A stretch of 64,000 nucleotides of DNA, taken from assembly GCA_013399875.1 (NCBI GenBank), contig VXAZ01002362.1, positions 1,298,098-1,362,097 on the forward strand. The letters are read 5' to 3'. Of this stretch, positions 1 to 15,500 are shown in pieces. Made by a program: the position numbers and the translations under genes. Within the stretch, counting starts at the first letter, position 1. Every line of letters starts with the position of its first letter. Under the pieces are notes generated by a model that saw nothing but the letters and a program-made list of their open reading frames with translations, did no database searches and was not told where the DNA came from. This DNA comes from Gymnorhina tibicen (lineage: Eukaryota; Chordata; Aves; Passeriformes; Artamidae).

Positions 1-27
1 AAGTGACAACAATTTCAATTTGCTTAC

Positions 28-544
28 CTTTCATGTGAAAGTGATTGATCCTTAATAAAGTCTAGTATGTTCTTCAAAATAGGATATTTTTCCTTCACAG
101 TAGGCAGAGCTCTTGGCTCTTCCATTGATCTGAATGACAGCAGCCTCAGTCTTCCACGGCCGAGCTGAGACTTCCGTGTAGGAGTGGAAGGAGGTGATGA
201 CACGTCTTCTTGCTGTGAAACTGTATTTTCAACAGGCTTACTATGAAATGCAGATGCAGCTTCTGCTTGGTGGAGGTCTGGAATTTGTTTAACTTTCAGA
301 TCAGACAGTGATGTTTGACCCCCCTCTTTTGAAACAGGGTGAGTTCCTGCACTGGACGACACCGACTGTGCTGCCTGGAAGTCCATGTCCACAGCTGATC
401 CTCGTCTTTGGCATTTATCACTCACATACTGCTGGGGATCATCCATGTCTTGGGCTTCCAAACTGTCGGAGGCAGAATCTTTCGTCTTTGCTCTTATGGG
501 CAAAAAGTTCAGTAACAAAAGGCTCTTCTGCATACAGAGTTTTG
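28..544 (-). CDS. ZZEF1: ZZEF1 exon 29 (Ser/Thr-rich linker)
   Basis: Encodes KLCMQKSLLLLNFLP, a long polar low-complexity linker, then STPTRKSQLGRGRLRLLSF and YPILKNILDFIKDQSLSH. Phase 1 in, phase 2 out (GAAAG|GTAAGC). The RGRLRLLSFRSMEEP core is strongly conserved and could be a phosphorylated docking motif (inference). Later exons, including both ZZ fingers, lie outside the window. Confidence 0.94.
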
Positions 545-3500
545 CTGCAGCATAAAAATTGGAAGAGTTAAAATCACGACAATAGAACAACAAACTTGTT
601 GTCTTATGCTTAGGAAGAAAGTGATTTATTTCTTCTCAGCCGAGACAGCTAGACAATACTGTTTTTCTTGTTGTATTGATCATGATGCTATCAGTTGCTT
701 AAGTTCAGATTTCCAAATGCTCAATCTGAATAATCACACGGAACCATATGAAGTACAGACTAGTCAATGAGAACACATTTTGGTCTAATAAGCATCAGCT
801 GCTGTTCTAACATCAGTTCAATGTGGTAAGAAGTATCTACAAAAACAGATGAACCTAAGTTCAGAACCAGGTGACCCAAGTGAGAGGTCACTCCCTGCAG
901 AATTTTCTCACTGTTTTCTGCAAAGAATAGCAGAACACAATCCCAGATAGTTAATCCAATGTACACTAGGTTATCTCTTAAGGTATGAAAAAGTAACCCC
1001 AGCTGCTAACTTACCTTTCACAGCAAAAATAATGTCTTCAGCTTTACAAGGCAATGCTTTCCTAAGCTACCTGGAATGCTCCTACATACAAGGCAACACT
1101 CACCGAGAGTTTCTGGGTTCACCTCACTTGCTTCTGTGTTCTGCTTCTCCTCAGCATCATTTCCCCTCCCCATCAGGGATTTCTGCTTCATTTCCAACTG
1201 TAGACAGGACGTTAATATAGTTAAAATATGATTCTCTCTGTGTATCTATACAGCAAGGTAGGATGAAGACTGTAATGACTGAAAGGAATTTAATCTCAGG
1301 AATAGATGACAGTAGTTACTATTCCCCACTTCAGAGCAAACCACCCAGGAGCCTAAAAGAGCAGCACCTGAACTGTCAGAGCAGTAACAGCCTCACCCCG
1401 AGCTGCTCGAGCTTTGTAGGCTGAGACCATTCCCTGTCTCATGACTTGATGTGCATCAGTCCTCCAAGGAAAAGAAGGCTTCTCCTTTACACTCAGCACT
1501 CAGGAAAATATATACATCTAGTTGTGAGATAAAGTTCTCCAAAAACATGGCACCTCACTAGCGAGCTCTGTGAGATGCAAACATCACCTGTCATGCAATG
1601 GGTAAAGGCAATTACTCATCTTAACATGCAACTGCACCCATTGTAACTCTAGTACATCAACCTGCTAGGAATTCTTAGGCAGAAAAGAGGAGGGAGAAAG
1701 TCACAAGACAATAGAATGATGTTAAAGACACACTTCTTTCTATGATAATGTCTCAAAAGAACTTTAACTGCAATGTAAGAATCTTTCTAATTTACAACAT
1801 ACGTGCTTGCTAAAATATACTACAAATTTAACTGATTTTCACTCAAATTCAGTCCTAACTACTCATGATGACACATCTGGGGCTGAGGGAAGGAGGGGAG
1901 TGTAAGGATGCATTTAAACATTTAAGTCCAAAGTTTCAAAGTAAACTTATGTTCCTTCTAAGTGAAAACAGTTGATGTAGAATAACTGAAGGAAAAATTG
2001 TTCCGCCCTACTCCTTAACATTGCATTGTAAACTACTAAAGTAAATGACATTAACAGAGATCCTCCTGAGTGTTCTTACCATCCATATTCTAATGGAATC
2101 AGCCAGGGAATATACTTGTGCAAACTCATCACTCAAAGGCACCTTGCCTCCACTGTTGACTGGAAATGAGAGAAAAAAGAGAGTCCTGTTTATTTACAGC
2201 TCAATTTTTATACAACTACTTAACTAAAATTATGCTACAGCCTTCCCTTCATCTCTTAGTCAGTACTTGGAATTATACCTGTAAGAAAAATAGAGAGTAA
2301 ACCTGCCAACTTTCATACGTCCTAAATACATGAACTGCACCTTGACTGATTTATTTACAAAGTTAATTTACAACTATCTTTCTCATCTCTTCCCAAAACT
2401 GATGCCTGAAGCCACGGAAAATAAAATCCTTCCCTATGCATGCAATAACACTGATGCAAACTTACCAGAAAAATCAACAAATGCTTAGTATTAACTTAAA
2501 GCTCTACAGATGTATTTGTTTTCTCTACTGTTTTACACTAAGAATTTCTGGAATGGACTTTCAATACCAATTTGCAAAAATTAAAAACCTGATAAATCAG
2601 TTTCTATTCAAACTGGCCTGACAATGACTATGGAGAAAAAGACATTCAGTCTTCCCTCCTCCATTCTCCCTTTCTAATTTTTTTCCCGTATTCTTTTCAG
2701 CATCCCTTCTCCAAACTTCCCATAGCACAGGTGAACACGGGTCCGGAAACGAGTCTGCCCCAGCATGACCAGCAGATGAAGGTGCTGACAGAACAGTGGG
2801 ATGGATTTCTTAAGCACTCATTAATATTTGTCCAGTTTTCAATGTCACTCAGAAAATTAGCTCAATTGTCAGACACAGACAAAATGACTAAAGGCAGGAA
2901 CCACATTAGTCATCAAGTCAGTCTTTGTGTCAGTCATTTTTACTCATAACTCTAGAGCTCAAAAAATAGCTCAATCATCCTATGAAAATGTAAAATGTTT
3001 AGTGTCAAAATTATGATAAAAAGTGAAAAGCCCAAAATGAAATCCTTCAAAACCAAGTAACATCTTATTAACCAATACTTCAAACATATCAATAAACTTA
3101 ATGGAAGGATGCTGTAAGTCAAAAAGTTGTTCATTTTACCTACTGAAAAATACATAAACTATAATACAACAGCTAGTAAGTTAAAAGCAAAACATTACCT
3201 TCTATTAGAAAAATAATTAAATATATATTTTGAGGATGGCAAGGTTGGTTCCCACAGAATAGTATTTTGGGAGATAATTCACACCTCCTCCAACCCTGAC
3301 AGTTAATAACAGAAGTTGTTCTTAGCTTTTTAGAAAAGGTACAATGTAGAAAATGATCCAAGAACCTCTAATTAACTGGAGCCACATTGCTCTGAATTAA
3401 ATCCCCAGGGGACATCACTACTCTCTTTAGGTATAGCTATACAGAATTAGTAGCTTCTGATAGTTACTAATATTTTGCCAGTGCTCTGAAGACAAAAACA

Positions 3501-6500
3501 CATGTTAATAAAAAATAAACATTCTAGAGAGAAAGCTTACCTAGTCTGCCTAAATGATACCTTTATACAGAACATCTTCTTTAAATTGCCCCACTAAACT
3601 GATTTTTAAATGTTATTAACTCAGCTGTAAGAGAGCCTTTTACAAACTTTAAGTCTTCATTATTAAGATAGTCTAATAATATTAGAGTTACCATATTTTT
3701 GAAGCTTCTCAAATAAATCTGGAGTGAGATACACCAAAGCAGCAAATGTTGAGTTCACAGCTTGATCAACAGTAGAACCAGCAACTATATCTGTCTTTGG
3801 GGTCTGTTTTTTACATGCCTGTATAAGTCCTTTGAAAAGTTCAGATTTTTGCCCACTGAAGTCCTGGGCAGGATCTGATTTTGCAAAGTCGATAAGAAAG
3901 TTACGGCAGATGTCATGGGGAGAGCTCCGAGCCTGCAGAGAAGGGTACAACACATTAACTTCGATATTGGCTGAGAAAAAACGTAGCAATGAGCTGCAAC
4001 CATAAGTCAACTTGCAGTTTATCCACTGCAGCTGAACAAACTGATCAATGAAAGACATCCCTGCACAAGGTGGGGAGTGAATTAGATGAGCTTTGACGGT
4101 CCCTCCAAACCATCTTATGATTCCATGAAAATGGAAACTAATAAAGGGCACAGAACAACAGTTTCTTTCTTCCTTGATATTTGAATCCAACAGCACAAAT
4201 GATGACAAGCTTAGCACAGCAGCATATGCTTAAGGGCATTCCAACTCCATAAAGCCAAATGAACCCGTGTGATACGCAGGGATTTTGTGCCAAGGGAACA
4301 CAAGCAGTGGGTAGGTACCTCTTTTTTGTCTTGATGCTTGGTGCTGTTTTGCCTGGCTCCCGGGAGTGCCTCAGGACACATCTGATGCCTGAAGACAGGT
4401 TTCCACAGAGGAGAATTAAGAACTGATGTTACTTTCAACGGAGGCAAATCTGCTTCAGTACCTAATTCTGCAAGAAATTAAGAACAGACCCTTCAGTTAC
4501 TAAATAATTTTCTTCATTTTTACAGATTAATGAAAATAATAAATGTCAAACATCCAGTAGGGAAAAAAACTGAAACACAACAAAAAGTTAATGCAAATAG
4601 ACTGAACAAGTAATTTAACAATGTTCTCTGTTTTTCTAACGTGGTACAGAAAATGGATGTACTCTTTCATTAATGGCAGCATCCATATCTTATCTTACAG
4701 TGACAATGTTACAATATGGAAGGATTTGAAGTTAAACATTTTCACTGTATTATAACTACAGAAATTTTCTAATTTAAAAAGAGTTTAAAAGCTTTCTCTC
4801 CTACTAAGGACCTAATTTGTTATATGCAAGTATGCTCATATTAAGAAAGGAAGAAAATATTCTCAAACACTTCAATCAGTTCCCTGAATTCACAGGTAAA
4901 TAGCTGTCTAATTTCCCAAGGTAAACATGGACCACCCGACTGGAGGAAGAACTCTTTAGCCTTATTTAATTTCTCCAAAGTGGTGGATGGATTCGTATTT
5001 AGGAAGCTACGGAGAAGTGTTCTTGTTTTTAAATTAGAGAATAAACTTTATTTTTAATTTATTTTTTAAAATTTATTTTACTTATCTTCACAGGCCCAAA
5101 TCCTAAGTGTACTTAACTACTGGAATTAACCAAACTTAATTTGTGAACTCAAATTTCATTCAATACCAAATACTCATGGGAAACTTTTAGAATCATTTGT
5201 GTCCTAAGCTCTGTAATTTTTTCGGTTTGTTGGCTCCATATTTACACCCCCAATGTGCGGTGAATGACAGCATCAGAGAACAATTTTAAAAGGAAAAAAA
5301 AGAGAACATACTACTTCATAAATGTATTTTAGCTTAGTAGGATTACTTCCACGTGCCCACATCTTCCATGGACTCGCAACACAGCAAGTGTTCCATGTTC
5401 ACGTGAGAGAAATACAAAAGGAACTTCATTTTCACAGGGGATTCTCAGCATAAAGTCCTTGCACCTCCTCTTGCACGGGTCCCAGCTGTGGGCTATGAGA
5501 GGCACTCACCTCGCAGTGATTTGAGGGCCATGCTTCGGGAAGCCAAGCGCCCCATCAGCCGGGAGACAAGCAGCTGTAAATCCAAGCCCCAAGACACAGC
5601 AACGTCTGGGAGGCCGTAAGCAGTGACGGAAAACTTGTAGCCCCACTCATTATTACTGCTGTCAGAGTGAAAGAGAAACTGCAGCCGTGGGCCAGCCTTA
5701 AAGGTCACTTTCTACAGAGCAACAAAACAGTCATTTTGCCAAATGTACATGACAGGAAAACATTTCAGGGTAATGAATTCCCTTCAGCAACTCTGGGGTT
5801 TCAGTATTATGTTCTGGCCATAACAGATCTAATTTCCCCCACCATCTCAATGAGAAACCCACAGTACTAAGCAGGTAAAGTTTCTATTTAAGAGCTTAAT
5901 GAGCAATTTTATATATGATTGAGCTTTAAAGTCAGAGCCACAGAACAGAAGAGCAGCATCCCATCTGAGGACAGAGCACAGCCCCAGGAAGGGCAACACT
6001 TGTCTTATAAAAACTTGCAAGGGCAGAGCAAGTTTTACCAATGTGTTTTGGCAGTTAAACATGATTATTCCTTTTCACTTTAACTGATTGCTCTTTTGAT
6101 AACAGGAGCAAAGAGGGATTCTTTACTCATTCACTCCTTTTATTTGCAGCATTTCAGACTTTCTTCCCCATCTCCTCCCTCCCACCTAAGTAACCTAATA
6201 AACACACCCATGCACAAAAGCACACATCCTTTTACATAAAAGGTTTCCACAGGAATCTATAAGGACTTCCTAAGACTGGATAAATAATTTGGTTCAGAAT
6301 TTTAAAGGTGCTCACCTTAGGCCACTTCTCAGTGCCAACCTTTGTATCGTAACGAGTTTTTGCCCCTCTGGCATCAGTAAACTCCAGGTAATCATACCTG
6401 TGAAAATTGCAATGCATTACTTCCAAATTTACTTTTCAAGTTTTGGGGGACAATGTTTTTGCTTTTGGATTTTCACAAGTGCTGTATCTAAGTGCACCCT

Positions 6501-9500
6501 GTCACTTCTTTCTGAACTACACCTTCATGTGACTGCTAAGGAATGTATTTCATGTTTTAATGCAGAAGTCCAGCAAACAGAGATCTGCTGTCCTGCAGAA
6601 CTTTGGAACTGGTAATGTGTGCCAAATCTAACATCTGGCAAATGCTTTAACTAAGCAGTAGCCTGATGTGTCACCAAGAAAAACCAAGACAATAGAAAGA
6701 GGGCAAAATAAATACTATGAGCACAAACGGTGGTGGTCATAGCATTATTATAAAACAGATCAAGGCCAAAGGAAGCAAAATTCATATGAACAGCATGTCT
6801 GTAAATTTGCCAGGAGAGGTAGCTTTCAGCACAAGGTCATTCAAAAATACACATTGTGTACTGCTCTGGACAATGAAGAAATTGAAATGGCATGTGGAGC
6901 GCACATTGAAACATCAATTGCCCCTCTGCAAACAGACACTGGAATTCAACACAGCACAAGAATAAATTACCTCCTTTCAGTTTCACATTTTTCATCAAAT
7001 TCCACCTCAAAGTAAGTTGCCCCATGACACAGGAAGACTGAGACCTCATGGCAATTATTTTCATAGTTATGAGGTGATTCCATTGTCCAGGTTCGCAATA
7101 CTACAGGCTGCTCCTGCTGCCAGCTTTCCATGTCCATCTGTACAACAAAAATGCATTCTTAGATACAAAGGTAAGAAAGAATGCCTTTTATTTATTTTAT
7201 ATACTTTTATATTTTTTATATTTTTAATATATTTTAATATTTTATATTTTATATGCTTTTATTTATTTAAAAAATACCATACTAGATTTTTGTGTCTATA
7301 CTTTCAAGTTGCCAGATGTGCATACAAATGGCATTTAAAAGGCTACAGCATTGATTTACTCTGAAACTAGTTCTGAAGACATCCTTGGTAATCATAAGGA
7401 AGCACTTCTAAAGCAAAACCCACCCAGTCTACTGCAGGAGGAGACTCAGGAGGAGACTGTCTCACCCACAAGTGACTACAAGTCTCCAGTCATGACAAAA
7501 AGAGTCTGGATGACTAATGCAGATTTAAACATCTACACTATAGACATACAGACTTTATTTACATCACCACAAGCAGTGAAGCTAAAAATGTTAAGCATAT
7601 ACTATTTTTAATTTGTTTTCCTCTTCACCCTCAGAATCCCCTCCTTCCTATCTACCTTCCAGGCTGCTCATTCCAGTTGCACTGTCTGATCACTTTGCCC
7701 ATCTCCCATATCAGTAGATATGTTTCTAGTTCTTCACTCAACATTTCATTATACATCCCACACTTTTAGAAGCTTTCCAGCTCTTTTCCAATGCTCACCA
7801 ACAGAATCACACGAGTTTTCTACATCTTTCTTGCAATTTTGCTTTTGTTTCACTGTGTTTAATAGTGCCCGTGTCTTTAGTTACCTTATGAGGTTCACTA
7901 CAAAGGCTTTTCAGTGGTTCTATCAAAGTGCTGAATCCCTGTAGCAGAGTACAGTATGGAATGTCTAAAGTGCAAAAATCCAACAAGAAGATGACCTAGG
8001 AGCAAACACAGGTGTCATGAAAATGCCAGAATCACAGCCATGCCACCCAGGAATAGGACAAAATCCCACTGTTCACTTACCAGCTGACGAGTTGCCATAG
8101 CAAAGACAGAGCTACTTATTTTTTCTACTATTGTTTTGCCACTATATTGAGATAAGAGTGACTGCAAAATTGTTCTGATATTTGACAGGAACTGGCCCAC
8201 ATCTAAAGAGAAAAAAAAAATCCTTAATAACCACCTTAAGGATTTGCTCCCACAACCCACTTTATCAAACATTAGGTGCATGGTGATGTGCACAAGGACA
8301 AATACAGCAGGAAAGGATCTGCTGCCCCCAAGGCAGCAACACCCAACACTTCAGAGAAGTTTTCTGTGATATTTCTATTGTGGAAACAAGTCGTGCTTAT
8401 CAACAATATCACAGAAAAAATGAGTGATGAGTAATTTCATCAAACACCCCAAGACTGTTTCAACAACCTCCATGTATCCAGTAGCCTCCATACACAGCTA
8501 AGAAAGGGAACTGAAGTATCAAGTGAGGGTAGGAATTTTTAGCTACAGCCTTATCCCATTTTAAAATATAAGACAGGAACACAGCAAATTTATTTATATA
8601 CAAATAACATAAATATGATGTAATTTTACATAAAATTACACCTTTGTTAAGTATTTGGCCCAGTTAACTACTCAACACTGAGCTGCTGCATTAAGGAAAA
8701 CTAACAATCCCCCTCCACAAAAAACCCAACAAAACCCATTATTAGACGTACCCAGGTTCTTAAGCAAGTTCCTTTCTTCTTGCTATTACAAACATCTAGG
8801 AAAATACATATCACCACCCAGGAGTTTACCAAAATAAGGGATGCTAAGAAATTAAAATGTTCAAATAAAAGTCTGCAACTATTTGTTGTTTGGGGTTTTT
8901 TTCAGTATTTCGTCCCCAAAACTTACTGAAACGCTTTCTGAAGTTCCTCCCAACATAAGATTATCAGTACAGCTAAAACTCCAAGTTGCTTAATATGCCT
9001 ACTAATTACTTCCTAGAGAGATTAGAAATGCTACGACATTTCTGAGTATGCCTCAGGCAACCTTTGGTGATCCCTAATTATACTGCAATTTGCAAAATCA
9101 CATTTTAAAGTCCTGTATTGCACCATATTTAACTCTGTATTCAATCCCAGCACTTACAGTTTCTAAGTATTTCTACTGCAAGATCCTTGGCTGAATTATC
9201 AGTGCCTTTAAGCTGCAGATAGCACCAGGAAAGGAGGCTGCCCTGAACAGACCAGAATAAGGAAGACAAGACTGTGCCACTCTCTTGCTGTGCAACATCC
9301 AGCATCATCATTTCACACTGAAAAATAAGGAACACTTATTAATGTAATGGAGCCTCTTCTGCTGCAGTATGACACACAGTATGCACCAAGTAAACTGGGA
9401 TGGACACAATCATCCCACTCACTCCAGAAAAAGATGAAATGCAAATGACAAGCAGCATGTAACACCATGTAGCAAGTGATGCACTTTGTTTTGATATATC

Positions 9501-12500
9501 ACAATTTTAAATAGGAACAGCTACATATGAGTCACTCGATGTTCTCAGCTGAGTTTTTCTGCATATGTAAATAACCCTCCTCCATTTCCACCTCCCTTAG
9601 TGACATGCCCAATCCTATCCTCTCAAAATGGAATGATTCCTTCTCTATCCCAGTGTCTCTCCATAGAGTCTCTTCAATCCTATGGAAAAACACCACATCT
9701 TACACATTTCCTACTGGAAAAATATTATTCATTTCCTACTCTACTATTATGAATAGTTAATGCTTAAAGGAAAACACTCAGCTGGTTGGAAAAGCTAATC
9801 CTACTGACTCACACAGCCATGAACAGTTGTATCCAGAAGGACAGGGAAGCTGGTTCCTCAGCATCCATGGCAGGCAAGCAGATTGTGTTTGAGTGCCTAC
9901 AAAACTCACGACAAAGAAGCAGGAGTAGTGCAAAGCCAGTTACCTCTCTTGCTGCCACAAGCAGAAGGGTGTCCATGACTGATAACACTTCACTTATGTC
10001 AAAATTTGCAGAAACTCCTTTTTCTGGTAATAGTAAGAGTCCACCTGGATCCTGATCACTACAAAACAAAGATATTCTTACTAACCAACAACAAGAAGTT
10101 CCAAACAGTTCCCAGCCAGAAATTCAGTATTTTTTGTGCCAAATCTGTAGAGATCCTACTGTATAATTACTATGAAAATCAAAAGTTTGTGTTCTGATGA
10201 CCCCAGACTAATTAAATCAATATCAACCATCAGCATTGACAAACAATCACTTAAAAAACTGGAAGACAGCCTAGGAGAAGCCTAAGAGCAATATACTATG
10301 ATTTCAGCACCAACCTTGGCCAGTGCTTTATAGAGCTATTCAGTTAATAAAAATATTGAGTAGCAGTATGTCCTTTCTAAACAACATTAGTTGATTACTT
10401 CAGAGAATTATTGTTTAGGGAATAACATTTCTAAAAAGGATTAAATACAAGCTTATTAACAAATGTTGGATATCAGACAAACATTTCCAATTTCAGAACC
10501 CCTTACCTGAAGTGGGTACACAAGGATCTGAAGGCAAGATGTACAGATTGCTTATGTTCTTGTTCTGTGATGTTTTTCTAGAAAAGGAAAAAGATTTATT
10601 TTTATGATACATTCTGTTTTCCTCCTCTGTGACAGAGAATTCTAATTTCTGTGTTCTATTATTCATTTTTGGTAAGAAAGGCAGTGTTAGTTCCTCTTTC
10701 TTTGGATAAGCTGCAGAGAGAAAAGGGGAAGGGTAAAAAGAGGCAAAGAACAAAAAAAGTTTTTACTTGAATGCGACAAAGTATGTATTATTTGAGAATA
10801 ACAACTCAGATTTGTCCTCTTTTCTGCATAAAGAAAGCAGGTACTAAACAAACAATTTCTCATTTAATGTTTACCATCATGGTGAAGAGCTGGTGTCGCC
10901 TGGTCTGTCTATCTGGGAAAAAAACTGCTGCTCCACTGAGTAAGGTGTTCTTAACTTCCTCTTTCAGCATTTTCATTGGCATGAAGTTACTGTCCCCCAT
11001 ATCCACTACTGCTCATACAAAAAGGAAACAAAATTACAAGTTCTAATTAATACCCCATCTAATATGTTAGAGGCATAACTGAATTAAATGTTAGTCTACA
11101 CAACTTCAAGTCCTTGCAATCCCATTATACACACAGAAAATGAGGGGAAGGTTTTTAACTTATAGCAAGAAAGATTTATATTAAGAATCTATTTATTCAC
11201 CAAGTAAATGAATTCTAGGAAGATTATAACTTGACACCCAACAAAGCTAATAAAATTTTCAAGATGTGACAGATTCTTTATAGAGTGTTTTCCCTCTAAC
11301 TCGCTTTGCAGGAGACTCTTCAAATTACACTTGAATAGAGAGCGTGGCACCCTACTTCCGAAGAAATCTAATGTGTAATTCCCATTCTCTTCACTGGCTC
11401 CAGAATCTTCCCTGTGTTCCTGTAAACCTCACAGTCTACTCATGAGCTCATTTATAGTGATATGCAGTATGGGAAATAAATGAACCCCAGTAATGTTATA
11501 GTCAAAGGGTCACATTCCCTGATGTGACGTTCAAAAGTTTTCTATTGCAGCTGTTTCCAGACCACGTTGTCACAAGGTCTATAAAACCATTTCTTTGGGC
11601 CAAGGAAAGTTTCTAGTGATGGACTAATTAGCACACAGTGACCTGAAGGAGAAACAAGGAACAGGAGCTGACTTGGCCTCTAGGAATGAATATCTTTTCC
11701 CAAACTTTAACAGACAAAACAGTCAATATATATAGAATAAAAATTACCTTCACACAAATGTCTATAAAGCTCTTCTGCAGCTTCTGTGTGACCGGCTGTT
11801 TTGCTCTGAGGAGTTTCTTGAGGTTTAGCAGTTTTATTATCTCCAGTAAGTACAGAGAAGCAGCTCTGGAGAAGCTGCAACAGCAGTGTTTGAGCAAAGA
11901 TACATTCTTCCCTCGGGCTGTAACGATAGATAACAAATAGAAGCAAAAACTAGAAAAGCAGCTCTTTTGCACCAAATAAATACTGCTATGAAAGTCACCA
12001 TTTCAGATAGATTAAAACCACTGAGTGGAGAGACACAGCCAAAGAAGCGTAGCTACCAGCTAAATTAATCTACAGCTCAAGCTTCTACATAACTTTATAG
12101 TTGAAAGTCCATATGGCAGCAGTAGAGAAATGTTATTTATGTAAATGATGTAGTTTAGGAAGAACAAACTGCTGTAACTAAACAAAGCATATTTTATTTA
12201 TACACACACACACTGATTAGTGCTTCAGCAGACACGAAAGAAGTAACTTACTTTTGGTGCAGTTTATTGTAAAAATTCCAGAAGAGCTGCAAATCAAGGC
12301 CTGTGAAATCTAAAAATGATTTGTATTTTAATCCACTCTCCTTCTGCTGAACCTTAAAAAGACAAAGAAAATGCAGGATTGGAAAATTAACTCTATATGG
12401 AACACATTTATAAAACATAAATACCTGAGCACTGGGCTTAAAGGAAAGCACAGCCAGCTTTCCTATAAATTTGTAGCTAACATGAACTAGAGTTTCTTTC

Positions 12501-15500
12501 AAGGATATTCTGGTGTCTAAATGTGACAGTTCATGCTGAAACCTTCTCCTTCACAGAGCTCTCCCCTCTTTCCAGATTTCTAGGATCCCATCTCTTTTCT
12601 CCAGAAGACTTTATAACCTCTACCTCTCCATCTAATTTGGTTGAAAGTAATAAACCGTCAGCAAACATACACAGAATTCTATTTTTCAGAAATAATTTTT
12701 TTCTGCACAACATGGCTTTTAACCTTTGTTTAAAGTACCCCAACTTTTCTTTGCCCATTCACAACTGCTGTTTACACAGACTTATTCCTTTTAGCCTGGA
12801 AAACAGAGGTTTAAAAAACCCGAAGAAGTAAAAATACCAGGTCCTGTGCCAGCTGCTGGATGAAATGAAGTGTCTTCAGGAGCAGAGTTGTGCCACACAC
12901 TGTGTCATCCTCAGTTTTCCTGCACTGCAGGCAGCTCATGGTCCTGCAGGGCTCGTCTCGCAGGGGCCGCAGATACCCCAGAACACTCAGCCCTTGGACC
13001 CCGAGACGTTCTGCTGAGTCTTGTCTTGTGCACAAAAACTTTATCATCAAGTACTAGAAGGATATAAAAACAGCACAAATTTGAGTTTAAAAGCTGGTAC
13101 AAACTGGGCTTTTAAAAGGCATGAGTGGAGGTAGGTGAGGAGACTGCAGGCAGGGTTGAGGGGGGAAGCCTTAGTCCCTTGTCTATCACCTCCAGAGGTT
13201 TAACATACTGAGCCTGAGAATCAGGCTAAGTTTGATCTCTCCCTACTTCCAGAAAGTCCCAGAGATGGTTGTATGACCTCTACAGGCGCCTGCAAAGTTA
13301 GTTAATTCATTATCAGTGCATTCATTCTGCACACACTGTTCCTCACTCCCCCAGTTACAGTACTCTTGCAGTTAAAGAATCATTAGCTGCATTTAAAAGC
13401 ATGCAGAGGATCAATATGTAATATTTAAAACATACTTTAATCAGTCTGTTCTCAGTGAGGTGCAGAGCGCAAAACTGAAGGAACAGCAAGTCCTGCCATC
13501 CACATGTACTCAGTTACTCTGCAGCAGCAGTGACTTAGCAAGCAGCAACAGAGTTAGAAAAAATCCCAGCTGACACAACAATGCCACCAATTCTCTTAAT
13601 TCCCACAGTACAAATGGACTTGGGAACTATAACAGCTGATTCCAGAACCAGGATCTGAAATGCAACATTCCCTACAAATGCACTAAGCACTACAATCAAA
13701 GCCATCTTCTGCCATTCTTGACATAAAAGAGTCTCCGTTCCCCAGGGACAGCAGCCTAACTGATGGGAATGCTTACTAATTGTTTGCCCACTAAAACAAG
13801 TGGGATTGAAGAACCTGGCTCTGAAAGAATAAATGCTATGACTACACAGTAGTTAAATGGTCTACATACTAGAATAAAGCAACAATCATATTAAAACCAG
13901 TAATCTCCACATTATCACATAACTTTGCATTAAATTTGATTATGAAGCACCACTTAACTTCAGCTATATACATCTATGTGCATACAGAGAAAAAGAATAA
14001 AATTCAGAGGAGAAAAGTTGAATCATTCATTTAAGTAGAAGCCTGTTAATTTTTTTTTGTATCCAGCAGAGTTCTCCCTCACAAAACAGAATTAGGTTTA
14101 TTTCAGTTGGCACAGAGAAGAGCCCCTGCTCATTGTGACTGGGCCAAGGGGTTTCTGTGGGTTCTTACTTGGGAAACTCTGCATTGCTGCATTTTGACAT
14201 CAACTTCATCCCATTCTTCTTCTACTTCAAACCAGCCAATAGGATCATCATCTCCCAAATCATCACATGAACAACTGCTTCTGTGTATAAAAGAACATAA
14301 GACACTTTGTAAGGAAAAGTTTCAAGACGTTGCAAAGCTGTTGATATTCTACAAAAATACTTAAAGCATGTTATGGCTATAAAGATGAGAAGAGAGAAAA
14401 GTTTCAAATACCCTAAACTCTATCACATGCAAGGTAAAAAAAAAAAAAATCAAGAAAATCTTTTCAGTCATGACTCCTTAACATCCCCTTACTCCTAAGC
14501 AACAGTTCTGAAAACTGATTTAATAAAACTTAAAAATTTCTGTTATCATTGAGCTGCACCCCAAGTAGAAGGTTTGGTTTGCTATATCCCTTTTATAACA
14601 GGCCTTTAAATCAAGAGGCTGAAAACAAGAGCTATATGCATATTTCCTCCAACACATCAAATTGAGATTCATTAAAATCAAACATAAATAACAATTAAAT
14701 GATGCACCATTTTTAAGTCACTTGGAACAACTCTCAGTAGTTCTAGCAGCATTGCAAAAAGATCAAATATAACATTTACTTTCCATGTATGCATCACAAA
14801 AAGTCCATTTATACCTGGTTTTTAAAAACTGTTTGAATTCCCTCAGCTTCCATTTGTCGTAGCTCTCAAACCTTTTGAAGTGTTCCTCAGCATGGAACTT
14901 TTCCGAGGCACCATTGTAAGCGAACACTAGCCCACACTGTGCCCCAATGGCACCTCTCCGGACCTGAAGGGGCAAATCCACAGCAATGTAGGAAGAAAAA
15001 AAAAAGAAGTTATGGAAAGCAACCAATCCTGGTCTCTGGAATTGCACAGGAAAATGAAATACATTTAGAGAAATGTTATGAAAACTTCTGTAACCCACTG
15101 AATTGAGATCATGTACATGGTTATTATATACTGTATTTATCACCCTGCCAGCACCCTAACATTAACTAGAGTTCCACATATTAATTCCCATTGTAATTTT
15201 GTATTCTTTTTACATTTAAAAAAAGAAAACTATACTCATGTCTCCTTACTGATATCACTACACTGCCAAACAACTCACCTGCCTCTTCATCTCCAGTTAG
15301 AATTTACTTGCCAGAAGTTCATTCATGTTTAAGTCTCTTTGACATAGAAATATGCATTGCTGCTCTGGGAATTAAACTATTGTTTTGCCTTAAGTAAATA
15401 AATCAATTTGGCTGCAGAAACTTCACTGAAGTTTTGTCTTGGCCATGAGATTTAAACACAAGGCCTTCCTTTGAAACCAGGTAAAAGCCACACCGAATGT

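Noticed and set aside
3933..4217. Open minus-strand frame running upstream of ZZEF1 exon 26, with a possible acceptor at 4061
   Set aside because: Using it gives a phase that does not join exon 25, the extra residues are not in the family protein, and part of it is a CR1 tail. The acceptor at 3933 fits the phase and the family sequence.
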